The position numbers were made by a program, and so were the translations under genes. From NCBI GenBank assembly GCA_009760855.2, contig WPIO01000297.1:1-64000 (forward strand): a stretch of DNA of 64,000 bases, in the 5' to 3' direction. The notes beneath the pieces were generated by a model. It was not told the DNA's origin. It worked only from the letters and a program-made list of their open reading frames with translations, and made no database searches. The stretch is from Cristatella mucedo (taxonomy: Eukaryota > Bryozoa > Phylactolaemata > Cristatellidae). Below, piece after piece: positions 22,394 through 32,589 of the stretch; positions within the stretch are counted from its first letter, which is position 1; each line of letters starts with the position of its first letter.

Positions 22394-22526
22394 GCTGCTC
22401 ACCTTGCTGTTCCTGACTGTAGTCTGTGTGACGCGTCACTTCCTTAAGCACCAGCGGCAGCAGCTCTTTCTGTTGTTGAGGTTTCGGCAGCTGCAGCAGG
22501 TACTTAAATGCCTCCCCGGTATGCAT
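22394..22526 (-). CDS. Putative exon with Gln-rich reading, minus strand
   Basis: From the ATG at 22526 the minus strand reads MHTGEAFKYLLQLPKPQQQ and continues as a credible helical, Leu/Gln-rich peptide to a possible donor (CAAG|GTGAGC) just before a (CTG/CAG)n tract. Beyond the donor the frame continues as poly-Gln to 22263, so an unspliced polyQ product is an alternative. TTTCTCTTTATT upstream could be a pyrimidine tract. It lies on the same strand as, and downstream of, the CARD gene, but no evidence links them. It may equally be a chance frame over a CAG microsatellite. Confidence 0.22.
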
Positions 22527-22649
22527 GACTTCATTGGCACGATTTTCAATGAATAAAGAGAAAGAAAGTATGCTTGTAGAAAGTCACGTTGGCATCACTT
22601 TTCGCCTCCTATTTGTATCGTTGACAGTGGGCACAGGGAAGCCATAAAA

Positions 22650-23200
22650 GCAGCTAGTGCTTTGTACATGCAGCCAATCAGCCCGGCTGCTACGTTTATT
22701 CAAGTCAGGGAAAGACGACTGCAGCTTTCAAGCACTGCCTGCCAAGTTGAAGAAAAAAGGAGCCCAAGGTAGCGAGCGGACTGAGAGTCCGATTCTTGCG
22801 GCACGAAACGAGTGTGCCCTCTCCCTGGTTACAAGGATTAAAGCTCTAGCCACTGACCTGCTAAAATCCTACTGTTCATTGCACAGGGCTTTAAATTGCC
22901 GTCTAGCTTTAGCACATCCGTGACACGCGATCGTGCCACCACATCTCAAAGTGATGAGACTGTCCACGCATCTATATGCACACAGCGATGACCATGATAC
23001 TACACAGCTATGAGCATGGGTCTAGATCAGCTAATTAGGGCAGATTAAGCATAGTTTAGCCTAACTAGTGATGCCATGCATATGTCTGCATGCTAAATAC
23101 CATCACAAGTTTCTACAGAGAAATCTCTACTTTCTCGTGTCAAAATAGGCAAGCAAATACACCGATAATCACCAGGCAGCTCGACCACTAAAAGACTAAA
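22650..23200. repeat. Old duplicated segment (pair with 62460-62990)
   Basis: Shares ordered blocks with the CARD gene's intron 1: AGGGCTTTAAA, AGATTAAGCATAGTTTA(G/A)CCTAA, CACAAGTT, CTTTCTCGTGTCAAAA and AATACACC(G/A)ATAAT. No exon similarity is seen beyond it. The following 300 bp are unassigned. Confidence 0.5.
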
Positions 23201-23509
23201 CCATAACTGCGTATACACAATGCATAATGAATTTTTCAAGTAGTATTAAATATCTTAAGCTTAATAAAACCCTCCTACTACTCGAGCGATCAACCGTGCG
23301 GTAGCTGTTCTTGGCTTTCGACCGAGCTTGTGATACCCATTCGTTGGCACAGCCCAAAGTGAACTCAATTGCAGCAAAAAAAAATAGGACACTTGAACCT
23401 CATCCTGTATCGATTAAACTTCAGAGTAAAAAGGGAATAACCTGGGCTAAGTTAATTAATAATACTGTAACTTGTCTCCATCTGTAATCCCAGATAGCTA
23501 TTAAGACTA

Positions 23510-24110
23510 TGTGGGTATTAGGGAGGAGAGTTTTGTGTAGCCCACTCACAGCCTAAGCGGCTTTTGGTACGCATTCGGTAGCCAACAGACTTGTCTCACT
23601 AAACAAAGAGAAAGTGAGAAGCATAGCAGAGTCAGGAGAGCATTTGAGGTAGTGAGTAGCATTGAAGAAGTAGCTCAGAACCGCTGAAAAGGATGAGCCG
23701 TAGTCGGCAGCAGAGGAGTCGATGTCGTTGCTTAAGAGTTGTGGAAGAGAGTTCCACAGTCTAGGACATGCAGAGCTAAAGCTTCTGTCGCCAACGGTCT
23801 TTAAGCTGAGAAATGAAAGAGCTAATTTATTGTCCATACAAAACCTGAGGGCACGAGGAGGCTGAAACTGGTGCAGCATTTCAGCTAGGTATGAAGGGGC
23901 CAAGATGTGGCAGGACTTGTGAGTCAGCATAAGAACTTTGCTCTGTATCCGTTGATCAACCGGCAGCCATCCGAGCTCTTTTAGTAAAGGAGACACGTGC
24001 TCCAACCTCTGGGACTTGAAGACTAGCCCTGCAGCCATATTCATAGTCAGCTGCAGTGGCCTTGTTGCTTTCTTTGAAAGCCCAGTTGAAAAGGGAATTA
24101 CTGCAATTGG
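23510..24110 (-). pseudogene. LINE B 3' fragment (C-terminal coding and 3' UTR)
   Basis: A 186-codon frame remains open and ends RMRTES-like/KAA; it covers the PLQLTMNMAA... to CSPDSAML region of the LINE B protein. The 3' end lies near 23500. No RT catalytic motifs are included. Confidence 0.7.
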
Positions 24111-24149
24111 CACAGTTACAATTACACAATTGGTACTACTGTATTACTG

Positions 24150-24700
24150 TAGCAATAATAATAATAATAAATTTGATAAAGCACCCTCAGAGGATTCAAT
24201 GTCTTTCTAGGAGCTTGACAGTTGCGGTAAAGGAGACACAATCGAATGGTTAGTAATCGTGTGCTCAATAAACATCAAGCATAACATGGCTAGGGGTTCC
24301 ATGCACAGGGTCAGCATACAAGTGTGCTTAGTGGCAGCATGCTGCGTTGTCAGCAAGCTTAAGCACATAAACGACGAACCGCAAGGACCCGCTAAATGAT
24401 CTCATAAAAGGTGCACTTTTGAATTCTTTTTAAATGTATTCAAGCCAGATGTCGTGACAGAAGTCGATGCTTTATTTCACTTGGAGCCAGAGCAAGAAGT
24501 GATGAGATGTGGCAACTTCGAGCTCACGACAGACAAGCCTAGCTACAGAGTTTTGCACCAGTTGTAATTGCATGGTTGCATATGCCGGTAGACCAGCAAG
24601 CAGTTAGTTACAGAAAGTCGAGACGGGATGTCACAAATGCATGGACCAACTTAAAAGTGGTATCCCTGTGTAAACTAGCCCGAATTTTAGCAATTTTACC
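24150..24700 (-). mobile_element. LINE A 3' fragment
   Basis: An (AATAAT)n tail at 24150, the 3' UTR, then reverse-strand coding remains to about 24695, with an internal deletion. It directly abuts LINE B at 24110. Confidence 0.65.
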
Positions 24701-25555
24701 GAGAGCCTAAATGAAGACTTGGTTTTCCTGACAGGTTTGCCTGATCTTAATGATTTATCTAGTTGTGTGTCTGTGTATATATGTATATTAATGAGTATAT
24801 ACACTCGTCTCCAAAAGTTTCCATGCACCTCGGCTATCGACCCGAGTTGCTACTAATGCCAGTATAGGAACAAGTCATTAAGCTACACTAGTTATCAACG
24901 TGTTACAATCTGCCAATATATTTTTTCACCAAGTTTCAGCTTTCTATGCTTGGCTTAGTACATAACTGCATTCGTCGGCAACCGAGTCAAACGTTTCTAT
25001 GTAAGCAGATGGGAAGGTGTGGTCACGTGATTATCGACCCCTCTTAGATGAAATCTAGCAGATCCCATTTTAGCCCATGTCTTCACCGAAATACCTCGGC
25101 CAATGATGAGCTGGGGTACCCGAATGTCTCCTTGTTGTGCTGAGGCCAGCCCCTGCCATGGAGACACACAGTGCCCAACCAGAACATGCCAGTAGTTGCA
25201 CTCTTTTCGCAACACGAGTGTTATTGAAGTAGCTGCACACAGATGGCCATTAAAACCTAGAAATCGCGAGGCTGCTGAAGATCTCAGAGGGTAATGATAG
25301 AAACATTATGAGGAAACATCTAAACTATGGACAGAGGCACCGCAGCGATTGAGTCACCCGAGTGAGGACAAATTGCACGGTTTCAGCAGGCACAGCCAGG
25401 CAAATGACAGAATGCATAGACACAGAAAAGGTGTGGAATAGGTAGCTGCTCGACTGCTTTTTAAATTTGAAATCAGACGATGTCATAGGATTAGTCTGTA
25501 GCATGCATTATGGTTTTCGGTGGATGGGAATTGAAGACGAGACAGTTGAAGACAA
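24701..25555. other. Unassigned stretch
   Basis: Contains a short minus-strand frame at 25215-24997 and a possible Tc1-like CTCCAAAAGTTTCCATGCAC at 24808, but no matching inverted end was found. No gene is claimed. Confidence 0.3.
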
Positions 25556-25557
25556 TT

Positions 25558-25627
25558 TAGCAAATGTAAAGCGCCTAGAAAGAGATTGAATTATCTGAGG
25601 GCGCTTTATCAAGAACATTATTATTAT
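25558..25627 (+). mobile_element. LINE A or SINE tail fragment
   Basis: GTAAAGCGCCTAGAAAGAGA ... GGGCGCTTTATCAAG with ATTATTATT: the last 70 bp of LINE A only. Confidence 0.6.
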
Positions 25628-25779
25628 CGCCGTATAAACTGTAGCATACAAATAGCAGCACATATGCTACTGGAAGATGCTGCACAATAAAGCAACAGAG
25701 GGCAGCTGTTTCAATAAAATGCCTGAAAAGTAAATGTCACATACAGTATATAAAACGCCAGAATAAGAGAATAGAGGCA

Positions 25780-26545
25780 CTTCCAGGCAAAATATCGATA
25801 CCGTGCTTGATAGTGAGCCTTTCTAGGTCAGCGAGAAGTAAAACTTAGCGTGTCCAACTGTCAAAAAAAATTAAACCTGGCTGTCGAGTGTTGCAGTCAC
25901 TGAAAGCTTGTATGCACATCCCGGAAGACCTGTGAGTAGAGAGCTAAATATGCCAAGACTAGATTTTACCAAAGGAAGGGATCAGCTTGGCAGTGGAAGC
26001 CTGACTCTGAAAGTCTAACTTTTGCAATTGTAAGCAGATAAAAGTAGAGATTGCTCTTGCTGCAGGCGTGTTATTGAACAGGCACAAAGGCCTGAAAGTA
26101 GTAAGTTAAAGAAGCCTATATGAGATTTTTAATTGCATGGACCAGCTTTTAAGGCCACCGTTTTACCAACTGAAGCAGCTGAAAGTAGAAAGGCTAGACC
26201 ATAAAAATGACGTGGACATTGGGTAAAGGTCGTCGTGGAACAAGTTATCGAGATTCCAAGCTGATACCACAGGAGACAGGCTGGAAGAACCATATTCGAG
26301 CACAAGGCTTTCCTGCCTATGAGTGATACTGCCTTAACTTCAAGAATCATAGAATCGTCTTTTGAGTAAGGAAGCGCGACTGCCGTAAAAGTGAGAATGT
26401 TTGCAGTACACGTTACAAGGGTAGTGAGTTCGAAGTGCTGAAAGAGTAAAAGTAATCAAAGCACAGGTCTAGCAGGGTGCCATCTGCATATGAGCCCAAG
26501 GAGCTTGACTTTGGAAGAAAAGGATCACAGGTAGAGACACTTTGG
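25780..26545 (-). mobile_element. Heavily decayed LINE A-like copy
   Basis: Scattered reverse-strand matches (GTCAGCGAGAAGT, CATGGACCAGC, GTGCCATCTGCATA) in LINE A order; no coding potential. Confidence 0.4.
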
Positions 26546-26589
26546 ATAACCGCTTGCTTGAATGGATGATTTAATTGATGAGCGTCGGA

Positions 26590-27281
26590 ACTTGACATAA
26601 ACTGCACGTATGCCCAGCAATATCCCACTAATCAAAGATCTAAACTACTTATGTGCTGTGTCAGTGCGGTCTTAGTGTACTGATATGTGCTGTAGAAATG
26701 CTTGCCTATCAGTGGCATGAATCCTGGTGCTCAAAATCAACATGGTGGATGTCACACAAAACTGCAGAGACTTCCGGTGAACCAAAGCAGTTAGACCCTA
26801 TCTCAAATATTCCTGGTGATTGCCATTTCATGATGCTTATTAAACAGTGAGTCACAAGGCATTTGCAGACTCAAATCTAGACTAAATCATTTCTAAATAA
26901 CCTGGGGGATAGGTGTTTCATATGTCTATGCGGCAACGTGTGCTATATAACTGCACTGGTTACTAGAAGTGACCATCCTACCAGTAAAAGTACTGGGTTT
27001 CGGTGTCCTGATTGAAAAGCGTTAATTAAAGGGTATGTAGCTGCTAAAAAGACTTGGTGGTGGCTAACTCTCCAGCTTTCAGAGGGTAATGAAAATTTGC
27101 CTACAGCCAGGATCAGACCATCATCAAACCAGCCACCTGTGACACGAAGCGAGAGCACCTTACCCCGAGGTGAAGTTGTGAAAAGTTTGATTGGTCGGGA
27201 CCGTTCGAATTCCTTTAAGCAGGAAGTGCTGGCTTCTTGAGCTCCAGTCAAACAAAACCGGGCACCCACCAACTACCCGTT
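26590..27281. repeat. Old duplicated segment, copy 2, left part
   Basis: The counterpart of 15565-16520. It lacks the LINE A 3' UTR found there and is cut at 27281 by an LTR; the match resumes at about 30169. Confidence 0.6.
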
Positions 27282-30168
27282 TGTACCCAGGCTAGGTTCG
27301 GTTGGCTGGGAACGGATAGCTGTGATGCCGGTAAGGGTCACCAGGTAGGCCGGGTCAGACCTTCGGCATGGCCGGATGTGCAGTGACGAGAGGTCACTGG
27401 GGCTCTTGGGTAGGAAAAGTTGGCCGAGTAAGTCGTGGTGATGGATGCTAACCTGGATGGTCGCCGGCGTGCTCTGCCGATGCAGCCATTCATGCAAGGC
27501 AACGAGCATCCAAGGCCTGAGCAGAGGTGGATAGCACTCTCATTGTTGGGATTTGTATATTCCGCGTTCCCCGTATAGCTTGTTCGTGACCCCCGTGAGT
27601 TGGCGTCTTTCTGCGGAAGCTCTCGACCGTGGTGGACGTCGACTGCGACTAGCCAAGCAGTTACTCAGCCAGCCGGATCTCGGACGGCATACGCTCGTGC
27701 TGTTGGATTCAGAGCCGGTACAATGGCACGATTCCTTTCAATTTACAAAAGAAACCCTTAAGATGCGCCGTGTTAAGCACAGGCTGGAACGTCGTTTCAA
27801 GAAATCTGGGTCTGAGGAAGACCTAATAAATTTTGAAGACTTCCTTCGAGTTTACACCCGAAAGCTTAAACAAACCAGGGCTTCTTTTTTCATTGGAAAG
27901 CTGAATTCCTGCCAGTCGGACACTAAACAGATTTATGAGACAGTAAACTATTTACTGGGAAATGTTGTGAGGTCTGACTCCCCAGATATTAAGGGCTCAG
28001 CCGAAAAGTTTTCAGCCTTCTTTACTGAAAGAATTGTGCACATTCGTGCCTCCATTAAGCCCCCTCCGACCAGAGCAATCGTCGTTCCTCAACCTGTGAC
28101 CTTTCTTAAAAGGTTCTCCGATGTTTCTGCCTGTGATGTGGCTGCCTTCATAAGGTCTAGCAAAAAGAGCTCGTCTCCTGAAGACCTTATACCTTCATCT
28201 CTATGGTCTTCACTTGCAGACCAACTTAGCCCTGCCATAACCAAGATTTTTAATGCTTCTTTGGGAAAAAGGGTCGTCCCCAAGTCCTTCAAATCGGATA
28301 TCGTAAGACCTATTCTTAAAAAGCCTGGATTAGACACCGAGGTCCTAGCAAACCATCGTCCAGTTTCTCTTCTTCCGTTCTGATCAAAGATTCTTGAAAA
28401 AATTGTTGCTATGCAGCTAGTTGAACATGTTGAAAATAATGGAATGTCAGACACATTTCAATCAGGGTTCAAGAGGCAGCACTCTACTGAAACTGCTCTC
28501 CTCCGTGTAAACAATGACATTCTACGTGGCAACAACGATGGGAATGTCACTGCCCTAGCTCTGCAAGATCTGTCTGCTGCCTTCGACACCATTGATCACG
28601 AAGTTCTGCTTGAACGATTGAGAACAACGATCGGTCTGGCAGACGAAGCACAGGCATGGTTTATATCATACTTGTCTGATCGTGTTCAATCCGTGTCGTG
28701 TGGGGATCAGGTCTCAGACACGAGAAGGGTCAACTGTAGAGTCGCTCAAGGGTCTGTTATCGGTCCCTTGCTGTTCTCCATTTATACACAACCTCTGGGG
28801 AAAGTGACTAAGGCCCATGGAATAGGATATCACTTCTATGCTGACGATACTCAGTTGTATTTGTCATTTAAACCGTCGGAATCTGCTGCAGCAACTAAGA
28901 AACTGAATGCTTGCCTTGCCGATATTCGATCCTGGATGTCGGAAAACTTCCTGAAATTAAATGACGATAAAACCGAACTGCTGCTCATAGGACACCCTAG
29001 GCGTGTGGCTGGATTAAAAGGCTTTGCTGTTCTAATAGGTGATGCTATTGTGCGACCTTCACCACGTGCTCGTAATCTAGGTGTCGTGTTCAACAGCTGT
29101 CTCAATTTCAAAAGCTTCATTCAGAAGACTGCCTCTACAGCTAGCCATCACATCCGATCCCTATCCAAGATTAGAAGCTGTCTCCCACAGTGGCTTGTAA
29201 AAAATTTAACTAGCTCTTTAGATCTGTCTCGGCTTGATGATTGTAATTCCCTTTTGGCTGGGCTACCAAAGAAAGCTATTATGCCACTACAGCTGACTAT
29301 GAATATGGCTGCAAGGCTGGTCTTCAAGTCCCAGCGGTTTGAGCACGTGTCACCTTTGCTGGAAGAGCTAGGATGGTTGCCGGTTGAGCAAAGGGTACGG
29401 AGCAAAGTTCTTACGCTGACCCACAAGGCCCGCCACGGCTTGGCTCCTTCGTACCTAGCTGAACTGCTGCATCAGTTTCAGCCTGTTCGCGCCCTCAGGT
29501 CCTGTGTGGACAATAAATTAGCTGTCCCATTCCTTCGCTTAAAGACAGTTGGCGACAGAAGCTTTAGATCTGCAGGTCCTAGACCACGGAACTCGCTTCC
29601 ACATTTCTTAAGCAACGACATCTACTCTCCAAATGCCGACTATGGCACATCTTTTTCAGCGGTCCTGAATTGCTACTTCTATGCTACTCACTACCTAAAC
29701 TGCTCTCCTGACTCTGCTATTCTTCCCACTTTCTCTTTGTTGCATGAGACGAAGTCTCTTGTCTACCGAATGCGTACCGAAAGCCGCTTAGGCTGTGAGT
29801 GGGCGTTACAAAACTCTCCTGCGTAACACCCATATGGTCTTTATGACTTTGTGGAGTTACTGATGGAGATACATTACAGTACATTACTTCGGAGGCCAAC
29901 TGACCAACTAACGCGTTTGTTAGGGCTTGAGTGGTCGTCGTCACGCCCCTGTAGTTTACGTTTTGAAATGAGTTATTATTATATAGGACCTTCCCATGTA
30001 GAGTTGTTTAGTTCCCCTGTTGGTGGCGCAGGCGATATTATTATAAAGAGGTCTAACCTGACTGCTGCTCGACTTACCCTAGCTCAGTGGCATGACGAGC
30101 GGCAGAGTGGGTGGAGTATGGCGGACCTTGGGGGAAACGGCCGCTGACTCCCGGAACCCGGCTGCACA
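27282..30168 (+). mobile_element. Solo LTR split by LINE B
   Basis: 27282-27730 and 29889-30168 together match the intact LTR at 45152-45890 (start TGTACCCAGGC, end GG(C)T(G)(C)ACA-like). The middle is LINE B. The copy-1 duplicate at 16.5 kb carries uninterrupted sequence here and so serves as an empty site for the LTR. The right end is GCTGCACA rather than GGTTACA. Confidence 0.7.
27730..29888 (+). pseudogene. LINE B reverse transcriptase, nearly intact (one stop)
   Basis: The best LINE B copy: a CR1/L2-like non-LTR reverse transcriptase, 5'-truncated so that the endonuclease is missing. One reading frame covers about 700 codons, broken only by TGA at 28381-28383 where another copy has TTA (Leu) within LLPFLSKILEK. 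Motifs in order: [38 protein letters not shown] preceded by VAQ (most relatives have VPQ), the catalytic YADD in [12 protein letters not shown], and FLKLNDDKTELLLIG. The C-terminus ends at 29826. The 3' UTR is short, with a tail of ACATTAC units. It is inserted in an LTR. Not autonomous, lacking both endonuclease and promoter. Confidence 0.85.
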
Positions 30169-30650
30169 TTTGTGACAGCTCGCCTCCAAGTCACCCTTAA
30201 ATCAGTATAAGTCATCTAATATCCGACCGTGCCAAAATTATTGACCGCCCCTAATATTCGCGGCCCAGTTAGTGGTTTCACCCAGCACCAGACAAAAGTA
30301 ATAAAAACGCACACTGGCCTCTTTATATGAAGGTGAAAACATTGGAGGCCCGGATTTATTGCCCTCTTTGGTAGGCTGCAAATGGATTTTCAGTGATAAT
30401 AAAGCCATTTTTTTAAATTTTTAAATGGACATTATTTAAATGTTTTGAGCTTGCAAGAACCCCACTCACGAGCAGTCCGACAGCATGGTGTACTGTCTTT
30501 GGCCGGACACCTTTGTACCGACGGCTGTGTTGTGCCTCGGTCACCAAGGAGAAAAACCTGGAAGATACGACTGTATTCTACCGGAACTGATGCTGCCTAG
30601 TTAGTAGCAGAGCTTTTGACGATGACCCTCTTGCCCACATTTTTGTTCTC
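30169..30650. repeat. Old duplicated segment, copy 2, right part
   Basis: The counterpart of 16550-17410 without the 16935-17165 repeat (TTTCACCCAGCACCAGACAAAA at 30275, GATACGACTGTATTCTACCGG at 30563). Confidence 0.6.
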
Positions 30651-31270
30651 TAATCGGTAGCTAAATCTTTCATTAGCAGTCGCTTTCCGTTAGCTGCAAG
30701 GCAGCTACGATTATAGCTCCCCATATCACGACCCTACTTCTTTTACGTGCGACTTCCATGCATCCGGGCGATTCCAGCCGAGTCGCTTCTGTAACTATGC
30801 GTCAGACGAGAAAGTTTAAAATGGCAAGTATCCTTTCTGTAAGTAAAGCAGAGGCGGTAGATGTTGCCTGGTTGCCAGGTATTCTCTGTGGCGCCAGCCT
30901 GCCGTGCGTAGCACGCCAAGGCGCGGCCTTGAGCTTCGGTCCACAACGGCAGCCACGTGGGCTTGGCCAAGCCGAAACGTTCTGCTCAAACAGGACTCAC
31001 GCCCGGCCAACAGGCCTGGTCTACGTTTGAGCAGGATGGGAAGACAGTTGTGTCAAGTTAGAGAAAGTCCAAAATATGTATCGCGGTACACGACAATCCA
31101 GCACAAAGACCGAAATACATATCAGGGTATATGATCTGCATGGATCTCAGAACTTAATCGAAGTCTCACATAAACTCGTCGCTCGAATATCTTGGTAAAT
31201 CAGTTCCAGACTTAACTGCGGTAAGTGAATTTCCGTGAAGTAAAATTTCATATTTATAAATATATAGTTT
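30651..31270. other. Unassigned stretch with GC-rich core
   Basis: A GC-rich patch at 30750-31030 has overlapping short frames on both strands. On the plus strand an ATG-led frame meets a possible donor (TCT|GTAAGT at about 30839), which could be a first exon, but nothing downstream supports it. Confidence 0.3.
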
Positions 31271-31274
31271 TCTT

Positions 31275-31660
31275 AGAGCATACTCACTATCTCAACTGCT
31301 CTCCCGACCTACTCAGTACCTCATCTGCTCTCCTGACTCAGCTAAGCTTACCACTTTCTCTTTGTTTCGGGAGATGATGTAGGTGAGCTACCGAATAATA
31401 ATATAATAATAATAATTCATTGGTATAGCGCCCCAAGAAAACTTAATCTCTTTTCAGGCGCTTGACATATGCCTCAGGGCTTGAGCCCACGACCTCAGCC
31501 AAGCCTTGGTAGGGGCGATCACATTAACCACTTAACCAAACCAGCTTGAATCCGTACGGAAAACCGCCTAAGCTGTGAGTAGGCTACAGAAAACTCTCCA
31601 GTGTGATACCCACGCGGTCTTTGTCGCTTTCTGGAGTTACAGAAGGCGATATATTGGATA
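31275..31660 (+). mobile_element. LINE B 3'-end fragment interrupted by SINE
   Basis: CATACTCACTATCTCAACTGC to the family 3' end (ATACCCACGCGGTCTTTGTC), with an internal tandem echo of ACTCAGTACCTCATCTGC and a SINE family 2 at 31393-31551. Confidence 0.65.
31393..31551 (-). mobile_element. SINE family 2 inserted in a LINE B fragment
   Basis: The minus-strand copy has an (AATAAT)n tail at its left end and its tRNA-like head at the right (CCAGCTTG). LINE B sequence is interrupted at GAGCTACCGAA and resumes at TACGGAAAACCGCC, which dates this SINE after that LINE B copy. Confidence 0.7.
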
Positions 31661-32330
31661 TAACAATCATAAAAAACCCTGTTCATGACCCTGTTCACGA
31701 CGATTGGCATGAAGTGGCAGCCGCAATAAAAAAAATCCGCTGCCCTATTCTTGTCTAGGCAAGCAAAATATGCATCACTGTTAAACTGCCATGCTTACCC
31801 CTTTGCTTTTAGGAAAGCAGGAACGATGCCGTCCGGTAGGCATTTAGATTCGCTAGCCACGTGGACCAATCGTTAGGTTAAGCAGCAGAAATCGAGCTCC
31901 AAATCTCGTGTCTTCCAGCATAGGGTATTTTACAGCGCACCAGCTTGGAATAGCTGATTGTCCAACCGGTAGTTGGCCCAACCGTTTCCACCCTACACAC
32001 ATGTACTTTCCAGCAACCCCAGGGCTAGACTAGAAGACTCGGCCGGCTACTTAATGATCTTGCCCTGTGGCCATCACCATATGCTTGGATTCGCACTGAT
32101 CTCAATAAGTAATATGGAATTCTATCTACAAAGCCACAAGATCACAGGCTAATAACCTAACCTAATAACCTAACCTAAAAAAATTCTAAATATACCCTTT
32201 TGATTCAATGGAGAAGTCTTTCGGCCGAATTGGCATAAGCTGGTACGGCAGTAGCACTTTTTTTGAGGAGTCATAGACATCGTTGACATTTGTCGAGCAG
32301 AACGTGCTGCTCACGTGTTGCTTATGCAGC
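31661..32330. other. Unassigned stretch
   Basis: No gene or known repeat, apart from a small CTAATAACCTAACC duplication at 32150-32180. Confidence 0.3.
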
Positions 32331-32334
32331 TTCA

Positions 32335-32505
32335 GCCAGAAAGAAGAATTAAACCAGAATTTTTATCTAACGACCACATCACCTCCACAATCGAGTCTGC
32401 CTACTTTCAGCAGCACAACATTGCTGAAATTCGGGCTTGTTTTGATAAGGATACCACATCTGAGTTAGTTAATGCATTTGTGACATCCCGTCTTGACCCT
32501 ACGTG
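32335..32505 (+). mobile_element. LINE A coding fragment
   Basis: Matches the SAYFQ(L)HNIAKIRACLDKDT block of LINE A and ends at TGACATCCCGTCTTGACC. Confidence 0.6.
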
Positions 32506-32589
32506 AAAGCTTATTTAGCTTGGTTACCTAGCTGCGTGAAAAAAAGCACCCTGTAGCCGCCGCGGTGGCCGGAACCGCCAGCTCAGACG

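Noticed and set aside
24790-25215. Tc1/mariner-like element
   Set aside because: CCAAAAGTTTCCATGCAC resembles a Tc1 terminal repeat, but I found no matching inverted end, no TA-flanked boundaries and no transposase motifs.
30758-31030. First coding exon on the plus strand with GTAAGT donor
   Set aside because: Only one short ATG frame with a chance-level donor in a GC-rich patch; no downstream exon.
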